Of a stretch of DNA of 64,000 nt, positions 1-7,546 are shown one piece after another. The DNA comes from Capnocytophaga felis (GTDB taxonomy: Bacteria > Bacteroidota > Bacteroidia > Flavobacteriales > Flavobacteriaceae), in the NCBI RefSeq assembly GCF_009684755.1, contig NZ_BLBC01000013.1, positions 1,163 to 65,162 of the forward strand, read 5' to 3'. Both the position numbers and the translations under genes were made by a program. Every line of letters begins with the position of its first letter. Position 1 is the first letter of the stretch. The notes below the pieces were generated by a model. The model was not told where the DNA came from and ran no database searches. It saw only the letters and a program-made list of their open reading frames with translations.

Positions 1-26
1 CTCGCAACCGCACCCGCTTCACAGGG

Positions 27-34
27 CAAAGGTA
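27..34 (-). promoter_or_regulatory. -7 element of a leftward promoter
   Basis: Read on the minus strand this is TACCTTTG, a fit to the Bacteroidota -7 consensus TAnnTTTG. The bases 19 nt upstream read TTTA, close to the -33 TTTG. It would serve a gene whose body lies to the left of the window. Confidence 0.4.
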
Positions 35-41
35 AGATTTT

Positions 42-72
42 TTTGACAATATGTAAATAGTTTGTAACTTTG
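42..72 (+). promoter_or_regulatory. rightward promoter with no visible gene
   Basis: TTTG (42-45), 19 nt, TAACTTTG (65-72) matches the flavobacterial promoter exactly. No plus-strand gene follows before the minus-strand gene ending at 612; only a 20-codon reading frame starts at 108. The transcript, if made, would be non-coding or very short. It is nearly back-to-back with the leftward -7 element at 27-34. The remainder of 73-611 holds only the repeats listed separately. Confidence 0.4.
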
Positions 73-260
73 CCTCATTGAGTTACTACCCAAAATAGGT
101 AAAAACAATGAAAATAGTTCCGTTACCAAATCGTTACCTTACATATCTTAAAAACCAATTAACTTGCTGATAATAAAATTTTTGAGATAGCTCTTCTATT
201 TTTCATACAAAAATCATTTTTAGTAAATGTTTAACTTTTAAATGATTATCTGTTAAAAGT

Positions 261-323
261 AAAAATGCTTACAGAAATTAAAAAAATAATTCCGAAAGCA
301 AAACGATTGTTTTTATAAATTAA
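261..323. repeat. 21-bp-period degenerate array, 3 units
   Basis: Three successive 21-bp units (261, 282, 303) share an A-rich run followed by a TTCCGAAAGC-like core. The array runs directly into the 98-bp dispersed repeat that starts at 320. Confidence 0.6.
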
Positions 324-417
324 AAAAATATCCCCCTTGCCCCCTTAAAAGAGGGAATAAAGCACCGAAATTTTAGAATTATCTGAATTAAAACAGGAAG
401 ATGTAAAAAATAATTTA
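320..417. repeat. 98-bp dispersed direct repeat, copy 1
   Basis: It is nearly identical over 98 bp to 2861-2958, in the same orientation. It contains a CCCCCTT / AAGAGGG inverted repeat and then a stretch with TTATCTGAATTAAA and GATGTAAAAAATAATTTA common to both copies. It has the size and structure of a small non-autonomous element, but no terminal duplication could be identified. Confidence 0.65.
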
Positions 418-429
418 ATAAAAGGATAG

Positions 430-555
430 AATTAGTTTTCGGAGCTTAAAATATTGTCATCTAAATTTAAATTATTGTTTCCAAAATTAAAAAAAATAAT
501 TCCGAAAGCAAAAATATTGCCTTCGGAATCAAAATAAATGCTTTTGGAATCTTTT
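430..555. repeat. 21-bp-period degenerate array, 6 units
   Basis: Six units in strict 21-bp phase begin at 430, 451, 472, 493, 514 and 535. Each has an AT-rich half with ATTGT or ATTGC and a half with TTCGGAATC or its near complement. Units at 493 and 514 are mutually complementary and fold into a hairpin. Confidence 0.75.
488..532 (-). terminator. terminator-like hairpin after the TlpA-like gene
   Basis: ATTCCGAAAGCAA and TTGCCTTCGGAAT form a stem with one mismatch around a five-base loop. Read on the minus strand the stem is followed by a long T run, about 80 nt beyond the stop of the gene ending at 612. The hairpin is built from two neighbouring units of the 21-bp array. Confidence 0.5.
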
Positions 556-611
556 AATTTTTAGAACTAATCTTTTATAAACTTGATTGTTTCAATTTAA
601 TAAAAAGAATT

Positions 612-2681
612 CTATTTTTTCAATGCTTTAAGTAATTCATTTTTCATTGTATTTACACCCGGAAAACCTGAAGTTTGATAAAAATGTTCTCCATCTCTGT
701 CAATGATTACGTAAGTAGGCACACCTCTGGCATTGAGGCTTTTTTCCAAATAACTCCATTGTTTTTTATTGACGCGATAATGTTGCCCTTTGATGTTTGG
801 AATCATATTTTTCCAAGTTTGTTCCGGTGAATTTTCGCCCGCTAAATATAAAAACACTACATCTTTATCGGCAAACTCTGCTTTAAGTGGCTCCATTTGT
901 TTGTTGGCAGCCAAACAAGGTCCACACCAAGTAGCCCACATATCTATCAAAATTACTTTCCCTTTGAAAGGTTTTAACATTTCTACCAAAAGTTGTTCAT
1001 CACTGGTTTGTGGAACATTAAGCACAGTAAAGCCTGTTTTCTTTTTATTTTCTTCAATTTGAGCTAAAAGTTTATCATTTTCCTTTATTAAAATTTGCTG
1101 AATTTCAATAGGTAATGATTTTATTTCTTTTTTGTTTTCTTCTGTAAGAGGTTGATAGTTTTCAAACTGATTAGCGATACTTCTTGCTTTGATAAGGTTT
1201 AATAAAAAAGCATCGTCGGTACCCCAAATTTTGGCAATGGCAGCTGCACCTCTGTTTTTGTTATTGTATTCTTTTATTAAATCATCATACTTCATTCCTA
1301 TTTTCTCTAATTCTTCTATTTTTGAAAAAGGAGTATTGTTTTGTTGGGCTTCCAGAAATTCTTTGAAAAAATTTTTATCGGCATCGGTAACTTTAGGACT
1401 TTCTAACAGAAAATTAATTATGTCTGAAATTTGATTTCCTCCTGTATAAAAAAATGAAAGGTCATTAACAAGTTCACTTACAACAGGTGAAAGTAAAATA
1501 TCGGGGTCATTATATGGAATTTCTTTGTAAAAATCATAAAAATCAGCTCTTTTAGGTTCTGAATAATACTTCATTCTGGCTTCATTTTCCGAAATATTAT
1601 ATTTTTTGGCATAAGATTTAGATAAATAATATCCCATCATATCTATGTTATTTATCAAATCATCAATGGCTTTTGAGTTTAATATTTTTCTTGACAAATC
1701 GTTTATTTTTAAAGCATTATTTCTTGAAATTTCTTTTTGATATTTTTGTTTAAAAAAGTTTTCGAGAGCATTTGTACCTGAATCAGCAATGGAATCCATA
1801 TTAACGCGATTTCTTTCCTCTTCAGCGGAAATTTTATAAACATCATAATTGACATCTGCCAAAAATCCTGCATAGTAAATTTCTTCTTCTTTTGAAGTCT
1901 TAGTTCTTTGTAAACGACTTTGTTTGCGTTGCATTTCAGACAAATTGATAAATACTTTTAATTCTTTATCAGGAGCAACTATTAAAGGAATATAAAATGA
2001 ATTGGAACGTAATATAAGTGAGGTAGGACTATAAATGGTCGTGTTAATTTTGAATGTACCGTCTTCCGAAATGGTTACGGGGTTTTTGTCTCTATTACCA
2101 GTAACAGGATTTGGGTAAATGAATTCAATATCTCTAAATTCAGGTCTGTATCCTATGATTTTGCCACTTACTAAACCTTTTCCTTTCTGCCATTTTGCTG
2201 AAAAGTTTTTTGTAACTTGATGTTTTTGCTGAAATTCTTTGGGAAGATTGACTTTATTAGTTTGTTTTTTATTCAAATTAATGTCATAGATTTTAAAACA
2301 ACCTTCACAATCACTTTCAATAAAGTCAAATTTTTCAGTTTTTAAGGGTAAAGGTTCAAAAATAAGTTTGAAAGAAGCTTCTCCTGATTTTGGCATCCAA
2401 AAAAGAGAGTCTAATACAATGCCCTCACCTTTTCGGATTTTATATTTTTTGTCTCCTACTTTCAAATAAGTGTCAGAAGCAATTCTAATCCAGTTTTCAG
2501 GTTTGTAAAATGCATCAATGTCAAGTACGGTTTCTTTCTCAGAAAGATTTACTTTGCGAATTTCTAACGTTTGACTGTTGGCAAACCCAAAAGGAGGCAA
2601 ATCCACAGCTTTATTTTGTGCTTGTATGTTTGCAAAAGTGAAAGCAAACAAAATAGTAAAGATTGATGATAGTAATTTCAT
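612..2681 (-). CDS. secreted TlpA-family thioredoxin-like protein
   Basis: This 689-residue protein begins with a Sec signal peptide (MKLLSSIFTILFAFTFANIQAQ). The frame stays open for 26 more upstream codons, but the signal peptide fixes the start at 2681. A long N-terminal region of about 550 residues has no recognised motif. It is followed by a TlpA/thioredoxin domain with a WCGPC redox motif (cysteines near residues 586 and 589) and the conserved cis-proline segment GVPTYVI. Proteins of this form are common periplasmic or surface thiol-disulfide reductases in Bacteroidota. The substrate cannot be told. It stands alone, with repeats on both sides. Confidence 0.85.
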   Translation of the reverse strand: MKLLSSIFTILFAFTFANIQAQNKAVDLPPFGFANSQTLEIRKVNLSEKETVLDIDAFYKPENWIRIASDTYLKVGDKKYKIRKGEGIVLDSLFWMPKSGEASFKLIFEPLPLKTEKFDFIESDCEGCFKIYDINLNKKQTNKVNLPKEFQQKHQVTKNFSAKWQKGKGLVSGKIIGYRPEFRDIEFIYPNPVTGNRDKNPVTISEDGTFKINTTIYSPTSLILRSNSFYIPLIVAPDKELKVFINLSEMQRKQSRLQRTKTSKEEEIYYAGFLADVNYDVYKISAEEERNRVNMDSIADSGTNALENFFKQKYQKEISRNNALKINDLSRKILNSKAIDDLINNIDMMGYYLSKSYAKKYNISENEARMKYYSEPKRADFYDFYKEIPYNDPDILLSPVVSELVNDLSFFYTGGNQISDIINFLLESPKVTDADKNFFKEFLEAQQNNTPFSKIEELEKIGMKYDDLIKEYNNKNRGAAAIAKIWGTDDAFLLNLIKARSIANQFENYQPLTEENKKEIKSLPIEIQQILIKENDKLLAQIEENKKKTGFTVLNVPQTSDEQLLVEMLKPFKGKVILIDMWATWCGPCLAANKQMEPLKAEFADKDVVFLYLAGENSPEQTWKNMIPNIKGQHYRVNKKQWSYLEKSLNARGVPTYVIIDRDGEHFYQTSGFPGVNTMKNELLKALKK

Positions 2682-2860
2682 AACAAATAATGATTTGGTT
2701 GATAATCTATTGAACAATATGTATTTTTCGTTTTTATAAAATTTTGATACACAACCCAAAGATAATCATTTTTTTCTTGCAAAATAGCTTTTAGAAACTT
2801 TTTAACAGATAACTGTAACAAATTTTATAGATTGATACAGATTTTTTTGTTTCTCGGAAG

Positions 2861-2958
2861 TTAAAAAAATATCCCCCTTGCCCCCCTTAAAAGGGGGAAT
2901 AAAGTTCCGAAATTTAAAGTTATCTGAATTAAAGCAGAAAGATGTAAAAAATAATTTA
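2861..2958. repeat. 98-bp dispersed direct repeat, copy 2
   Basis: This is the second copy of the element at 320-417, with a better palindrome (CCCCCTT AAAAGGGGG). The two copies flank the TlpA-like gene in direct orientation, so recombination between them would delete or duplicate that gene. The spacer 2682-3139 otherwise holds only the array and hairpin listed next. Confidence 0.65.
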
Positions 2959-2969
2959 AAAAAGTAATG

Positions 2970-3053
2970 TTATTTTCTTCAAGAACTAAAAAAAATGATT
3001 CCGAAAGCAATATTTTTGCCTTCGGAATCATTTTTTTAAAAATATTTTACTGA
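2970..3053. repeat. 21-bp-period degenerate array, about 4 units
   Basis: Units at 2970, 2991, 3012 and 3033 keep the 21-bp phase. The second and third match those at 493 and 514 almost base for base, so this is the same family beside a second copy of the 98-bp repeat. Confidence 0.6.
2993..3037 (-). terminator. terminator-like hairpin after the sialidase-like gene
   Basis: ATGATTCCGAAAGCAA pairs with TTGCCTTCGGAATCAT around a short AT loop, with T runs on both strands. It lies about 100 nt past the stop of the gene at 3140-4810 and is formed by two adjacent 21-bp units. Confidence 0.5.
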
Positions 3054-3139
3054 AAAAGAGATTATCTTCTTTAATGAATAAAATAAAATCTTTTTGTATT
3101 GCTTTCTGTAAGGTTTAAAGTATTATAATATTGGTAAAT

Positions 3140-4810
3140 CTACAAAGCTTCTGCCTTTACCCATTCAATTTCATAGCCTTTATCATCTATTTTTGTATCA
3201 CTTAAAAAATGAACATACGATAATCCGTGTTGTGAATGGTTTTTCAGCGGAATTTTCATTCGTTTTTTATCATCAACATACACTTGAGCAAAAGGTTTAT
3301 CCTTTTCTAAATCCCATTCTATCCGAATGATATGTGCTTTTTCGTCTTTTATTTTTAACATTTCCGCATTTAACGGAATCGTAAAAGGAGCAAAATATGC
3401 TGCCGTGCTATCTGTTGGATTAAACCAGCGGTCATTAAGTAATAATTTCCCTTTTGTAGTTTTATCTTTAAATCGGATAGATGTCGTAAACTTTCCTTTC
3501 TGAAAAGCAGGGAAATTCCAAACTGCTCCTCGTTGTGAGGTAAGTAAAGAATCATTATGTATATATCGAATTTGTAATTTATTGTCCACCAAAGCACATC
3601 CTTCAGTACGATTGTATCCGCAATGCCCTACGATACCTTTATAATAATTAAAAACAGACCATTGTTGCAATCCGTCCGAAAAATCACAAAAACGACTTTT
3701 AGCATTAAGCCAATCCACATCAAAAATTAACATTCTGCGATGCCTTGCAGACTGCCCCAAAGAAACCAATACGCGTGCATCATCTGTTTCAACGAATTGA
3801 CTTTGATGTACACTTTTATCAATGCCTGGTGCAGTGCCAAAATCAGCTGCATTACGGTATGGGTCGAGATATAATTCCCGAAAACCTTGCCACGTAAGCC
3901 CGTCATCTGTTGAAATTGCAGCGTGAATAACATTACGATTTGTAAAAACATCATCCCAAACTCCATTTGTATTGTTCACTTCGGGTAAAGGAGTTGTGTT
4001 AGACCAAATGAAAAGTAAACGTCCGTCTCTTAAACGTCCGATAGTGGGCATCGTAATTGTTCCGTAGAATGGAGAAGGTGTTGATTCACTCCAAGTAAGT
4101 CCCCCATCGTTTGAAAAAGATTGATAATGTTTATCCTGTGAGGTACGAATCAACATCCATAATTTTCCATTGTTTAATTCCACAACCGTAGGTTCTACGG
4201 CACCGTGATTCCAGCGAATTCCTTGATGAAATCCTCCTCCTTTATGGTCAGGAGTGTTTACAAATGATGACTGACGCCACGTAATTCCATCATCATCCGA
4301 AACAAATGTAAAACATACTCTTGGCAAACCTTTTTGAAGACCATAATGCCCGCAAACTACAGCTCGTTTGCCTTTGCGAATGAAAACAGGAGGTTTCAGC
4401 ATTATTGCCATTGAGTCCGAAACCTTTCTAATTACCCGATTACCGTTAATTCCTCCTTCGGTACGTAAAGAATAAGTTCCCATATTGGGAGCTGCAATCA
4501 ATCGGATGTATTCACCGCTTATCGGACTTCGTGTATCGGCAAAAGGAATATCACCTGAAACATTTACCCGCTTCCAAGTGAAGCCTTTATCCAAACTTGA
4601 AAGATAAAAAGAGCCCGGCTCGGCTTGTTCTCCGTAATTATAATGTCTGATTTCACCGGTTTCAAGTAATGAAAGCCCAATGTAAGCATCACTCGGCGGA
4701 ACACCCACTACTGTAGGCTCCATAATTGCTTTGCCAGAATTTACATTTTGTCCTGATATGCTAAAGGCAAACATCAAAAAGAAAATGGTTATGTATCTTA
4801 TCTTTTTCAT
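3140..4810 (-). CDS. secreted sialidase-family (BNR/Asp-box) protein
   Basis: This is a 556-residue secreted protein with a clear signal peptide (MKKIRYITIFFLMFAFSISGQ). Four Asp-box motifs are visible: SSLDKGFTW, SDDDGITW, SNDGGLTW and STDDGLTW, spaced as in a six-bladed sialidase propeller. The last 160 residues look like an added beta-sandwich domain. The fold suggests an exo-sialidase or related glycan hydrolase acting outside the cell. I did not assign the arginine triad or nucleophile, so activity on sialic acid is an inference. No linked NanA or NanE genes are present. The gene stands alone. Confidence 0.8.
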   Translation of the reverse strand: MKKIRYITIFFLMFAFSISGQNVNSGKAIMEPTVVGVPPSDAYIGLSLLETGEIRHYNYGEQAEPGSFYLSSLDKGFTWKRVNVSGDIPFADTRSPISGEYIRLIAAPNMGTYSLRTEGGINGNRVIRKVSDSMAIMLKPPVFIRKGKRAVVCGHYGLQKGLPRVCFTFVSDDDGITWRQSSFVNTPDHKGGGFHQGIRWNHGAVEPTVVELNNGKLWMLIRTSQDKHYQSFSNDGGLTWSESTPSPFYGTITMPTIGRLRDGRLLFIWSNTTPLPEVNNTNGVWDDVFTNRNVIHAAISTDDGLTWQGFRELYLDPYRNAADFGTAPGIDKSVHQSQFVETDDARVLVSLGQSARHRRMLIFDVDWLNAKSRFCDFSDGLQQWSVFNYYKGIVGHCGYNRTEGCALVDNKLQIRYIHNDSLLTSQRGAVWNFPAFQKGKFTTSIRFKDKTTKGKLLLNDRWFNPTDSTAAYFAPFTIPLNAEMLKIKDEKAHIIRIEWDLEKDKPFAQVYVDDKKRMKIPLKNHSQHGLSYVHFLSDTKIDDKGYEIEWVKAEAL

Positions 4811-4963
4811 TCTATCTCAATAATTTATTAATTTCTTTATAAATAAGATTACGAAAACATCTAATGACATTTCATTTATTTTTTTGTTTCTACAAATGTA
4901 CAAAAATTAATTAAATGCAAAAAAAGGAATAATAAGATTTAACTTTCAAATTAAAAATTCTAT

Positions 4964-5152
4964 ATAAATGCAAACAGAAGCTACAATATTGCTTTTACAA
5001 GCTAAAAAATAATTTTTAAAACTTGAATTATTGCTTTTGAAGTCTGAAAAAATGATTCTGAAAACAAAAATATTACTTCCGGAATCTAAAAAATAGTCAT
5101 CAGAATCTAAATTATTGCTTCCCAAATCAAAAATATTGTCATCGGAATGTAA
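4964..5152. repeat. 21-bp-period degenerate array, 9 units
   Basis: Nine units in strict 21-bp phase (4964 to 5152). Several share a pattern of AATATTGCTT, then two or three variable bases, then GAATCTAA. It is the clearest array of the group near the left end, in the spacer 4811-5444, which has no gene. Confidence 0.8.
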
Positions 5153-5229
5153 AATTTAGGTTTAAAGTTCAAAGTTTGTTGTTTTTGGATTATTAGTTGT
5201 GTTATAAAAAGTATGATGGTGGTTCTGAT

Positions 5230-5312
5230 TGTCAGGCTGAGTAAAGTCCGTGAAAACGGAGTATGTGACGAAGCCTTATTATTACAGGGCTTCGACTTCG
5301 CTCAGCCTGACA
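5230..5312. repeat. 83-bp cloverleaf-like inverted repeat
   Basis: Perfect 12-bp arms TGTCAGGCTGAG (5230-5241) and CTCAGCCTGACA (5301-5312) enclose two smaller hairpins: TCCGT-GAAA-ACGGA (5247-5260) and CGAAGCC / GGCTTCG (5269-5275, 5288-5294). It resembles the dispersed palindromes containing CTTCGACTTCGCTCAGCCTG that are familiar from many bacterial genomes. No coding potential is assigned to it. Confidence 0.7.
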
Positions 5313-5380
5313 GAAACACTTCTTTTTTAAAGCATCATATTTTTTATCACCTCCGGAATATTATCAATTTTCCCAAAGAC

Positions 5381-5422
5381 AAAAAAAGAAAAGCGATGCA
5401 CAAAAATAGTGTATCGCTTTTC
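5381..5422 (-). terminator. terminator of htpG
   Basis: GAAAAGCGAT (5388-5397) pairs perfectly with ATCGCTTTTC (5413-5422). On the minus strand a run of seven T follows. It lies 22 nt beyond the htpG stop. Confidence 0.85.
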
Positions 5423-5444
5423 AATAGTTATGAAAAAATTAACC

Positions 5445-7328
5445 TTATTTGAGTTCCTGAAAATTGCGTTTAATGAAATCCGTGAGTTCTTTCCCTTTCA
5501 AAAGTCCTTGCGAAAGTCTCGCCAAATCAAAGGCTTGCTTAATGAGGCTTTGTTTTTCGTTTTCGTCTTTTGCATTAAGGATAGAGGTTGCCAAAGGCGA
5601 ATTGGTATTGACCACCAAATGATACATTTCGGGGAAATTACCCATTCCGAACATTCCGCCACCGCCCGTAGCACTCATTTCTTTCATCCGACGCATAAAT
5701 TCGGGCTGATTGATGCTAAAAGGCGTACTGTCGCTGTCCAAATCTTCCAATTGTACCACAAAACCTTCGCTCGGAATGCTTTTTTCGATGCTTTCTTTAA
5801 GTGATGTTTTTTCCTCTTCCGAAAATTTGGAAATCGCAGTATCCTCTTTTTGAATCAGTTTGGCAATCGGAGCTGAATCTACGCGTGCAAAAGTCAGGTT
5901 TTCGTTATCGTGTTCCAATTTCTGAATCAAATGCGACACGATGGGCGAATCTAAAAGCAATACTTGGTATCCTTTTTCCTTCGCCTGTTCAATGGCAGCG
6001 TGTTGTACCTCTTTATTTTGAGCGTAAAGTACCACTAATTTGCCGTCTTTGTCGGTTTGTTGGTCTTTGATGGCTTCTTTAAGCTCCGAAAGCGTGTAAT
6101 ATTTGTCGTCCACCGTAGGATAAAGCACAAATTCGCCCGCTTTTTCGTAGAATTTCGGTTCGGAAAGCATTCCGTATTCCAAAACAATCTTAATATCGTT
6201 CCATTTTGATTCGAAATCCTCCCGATTTGTATTGAAAAGCGATTTTAATTTATCGGAAACCTTTCTGGTAATATAATTTGCGATTTTTTTCACGTTGCCA
6301 TCGGCTTGCAAGTACGAACGCGACACGTTCAGCGGAATGTCCGGCGAATCAATCACTCCTTTAAGCATTGTTAAAAATTCTGGAACGATTCCTTCCACAT
6401 TGTCCGTTACAAAAACCTGATTTTGATACAACTGAATGCGGTCTTTTTGAATTTGCATATCCATCGAGAGCTTTGGAAAATACAAAATTCCCGTTAAATT
6501 AAACGGATAATCCACATTGAGGTGAATGTGAAACAAAGGGTCGTCAAACTGCATCGGATAAAGTTCACGATAGAAGTTTTTATAGTCCTCATCTTGCAAA
6601 TCGGCAGGTTGTTTTGTCCACGCCGGATTTGGGTTATTTACAATATTGTCAACGGTTTGATATTCGGTTTTGTAATTTTCATCGGCATTTTCAGGACGAG
6701 GAAGCGGCTCTTGTTTGGTTCCGAATTTAATGGGAATCGGCATAAATTTGTTGTATTTACGCAACAATTCTTCGATGCGATATTCTTCCAAAAACTCGGT
6801 AGAATCGTCGGCAATGTGTAAGATGATTTCCGTACCTCTTTCTGACTTTTCGGCAGGTTCAAGCGTGTACTGGGGCGAGCCGTCGCACGTCCATTTTACG
6901 GCAGGAGCGTCGGTGTACGATTTGGTAATGATTTCCACTTGGTTTGCTACCATAAAAGCGGAGTAAAAACCAAGTCCGAAATGCCCAATCACGCCTGCAT
7001 CTTTGGCAGTGTCTTTATATTTTTCCAAAAATTCTTCTGCTCCCGAGAATGCGATTTGATTGATATACTTTTCCACCTCTTCGCCCGACATCCCGATACC
7101 TTGGTCGATGATGTGTAAGGTTTTATTTTCCTTATCGATTTTTACTTCGATGATAGGATTGCCGTATTCCACCTTCGCTTCCCCAATTTGGGTTAAGTGC
7201 TTTAATTTCAGTGTAGCATCGGTAGCATTGGAAATGAGTTCCCGAAGGAAAATTTCGTGGTCGCTGTATAAAAATTTCTTGATAAGCGGAAAAATATTTT
7301 CCACCGAAACATTGATATTTCCTTTCAT
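5445..7328 (-). CDS. htpG: molecular chaperone HtpG (Hsp90)
   Basis: This 627-residue protein is the cytosolic Hsp90 homologue, an ATP-dependent chaperone for late folding and stress. The N-terminal GHKL ATPase domain is clear: ELISNATDA (the E-N metal-binding pair), IDQGIGM and GHFGLGFYS (lid and glycine-rich box). The middle domain includes the ILYFP and SRSYLQAD segments, and a dimerisation domain ends the protein. Length is normal. It is monocistronic, with its own terminator. The upstream region holds an unusual TTGACA-N17-TAAAAT sequence that may be its promoter. Confidence 0.97.
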   Translation of the reverse strand: MKGNINVSVENIFPLIKKFLYSDHEIFLRELISNATDATLKLKHLTQIGEAKVEYGNPIIEVKIDKENKTLHIIDQGIGMSGEEVEKYINQIAFSGAEEFLEKYKDTAKDAGVIGHFGLGFYSAFMVANQVEIITKSYTDAPAVKWTCDGSPQYTLEPAEKSERGTEIILHIADDSTEFLEEYRIEELLRKYNKFMPIPIKFGTKQEPLPRPENADENYKTEYQTVDNIVNNPNPAWTKQPADLQDEDYKNFYRELYPMQFDDPLFHIHLNVDYPFNLTGILYFPKLSMDMQIQKDRIQLYQNQVFVTDNVEGIVPEFLTMLKGVIDSPDIPLNVSRSYLQADGNVKKIANYITRKVSDKLKSLFNTNREDFESKWNDIKIVLEYGMLSEPKFYEKAGEFVLYPTVDDKYYTLSELKEAIKDQQTDKDGKLVVLYAQNKEVQHAAIEQAKEKGYQVLLLDSPIVSHLIQKLEHDNENLTFARVDSAPIAKLIQKEDTAISKFSEEEKTSLKESIEKSIPSEGFVVQLEDLDSDSTPFSINQPEFMRRMKEMSATGGGGMFGMGNFPEMYHLVVNTNSPLATSILNAKDENEKQSLIKQAFDLARLSQGLLKGKELTDFIKRNFQELK

Positions 7329-7383
7329 TTCTTATGAGATAATTTAATGATTTAAAAATTAAAATGATTAAAAAAGTTAAATG

Positions 7384-7412
7384 ATTTTAATTCACGGAAA
7401 TTGCTTTGTCAA
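7384..7412 (-). promoter_or_regulatory. sigma70-like candidate promoter of htpG
   Basis: On the minus strand TTGACA, 17 nt, TAAAAT, ending about 55 nt before the htpG start. This matches the E. coli type consensus rather than the TTTG/TAnnTTTG type used by most genes here. No CIRCE operator is visible. Confidence 0.35.
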
Positions 7413-7483
7413 AAAAAATACCAATGTTTTTAAAAATGTCAATTTGTCAGTTTTTATTATTGCTGTTAACACTTCTTCCAAAT

Positions 7484-7527
7484 TAAAAAAACAAAAAAGG
7501 CTGCCTTTTCTTTTTGGCAACCTTTTC
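7484..7527 (-). terminator. terminator of the metF-metE operon
   Basis: On the minus strand AAGGTTGCC and GGCAGCCTT form a stem with one G-T pair, followed by a T run. It lies just beyond the metE stop. Confidence 0.8.
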
Positions 7528-7546
7528 TTTATTTGATGGAAAGGAT

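Noticed and set aside
2682-2759. N-terminal extension of the TlpA-like protein by 26 residues
   Set aside because: The signal peptide begins at the internal Met (2681); the extension is charged and would bury it.
5213-5452. A 79-codon plus-strand frame over the cloverleaf repeat
   Set aside because: It runs through the inverted repeat and into the htpG terminator; its residues mirror the palindrome and no promoter is seen.
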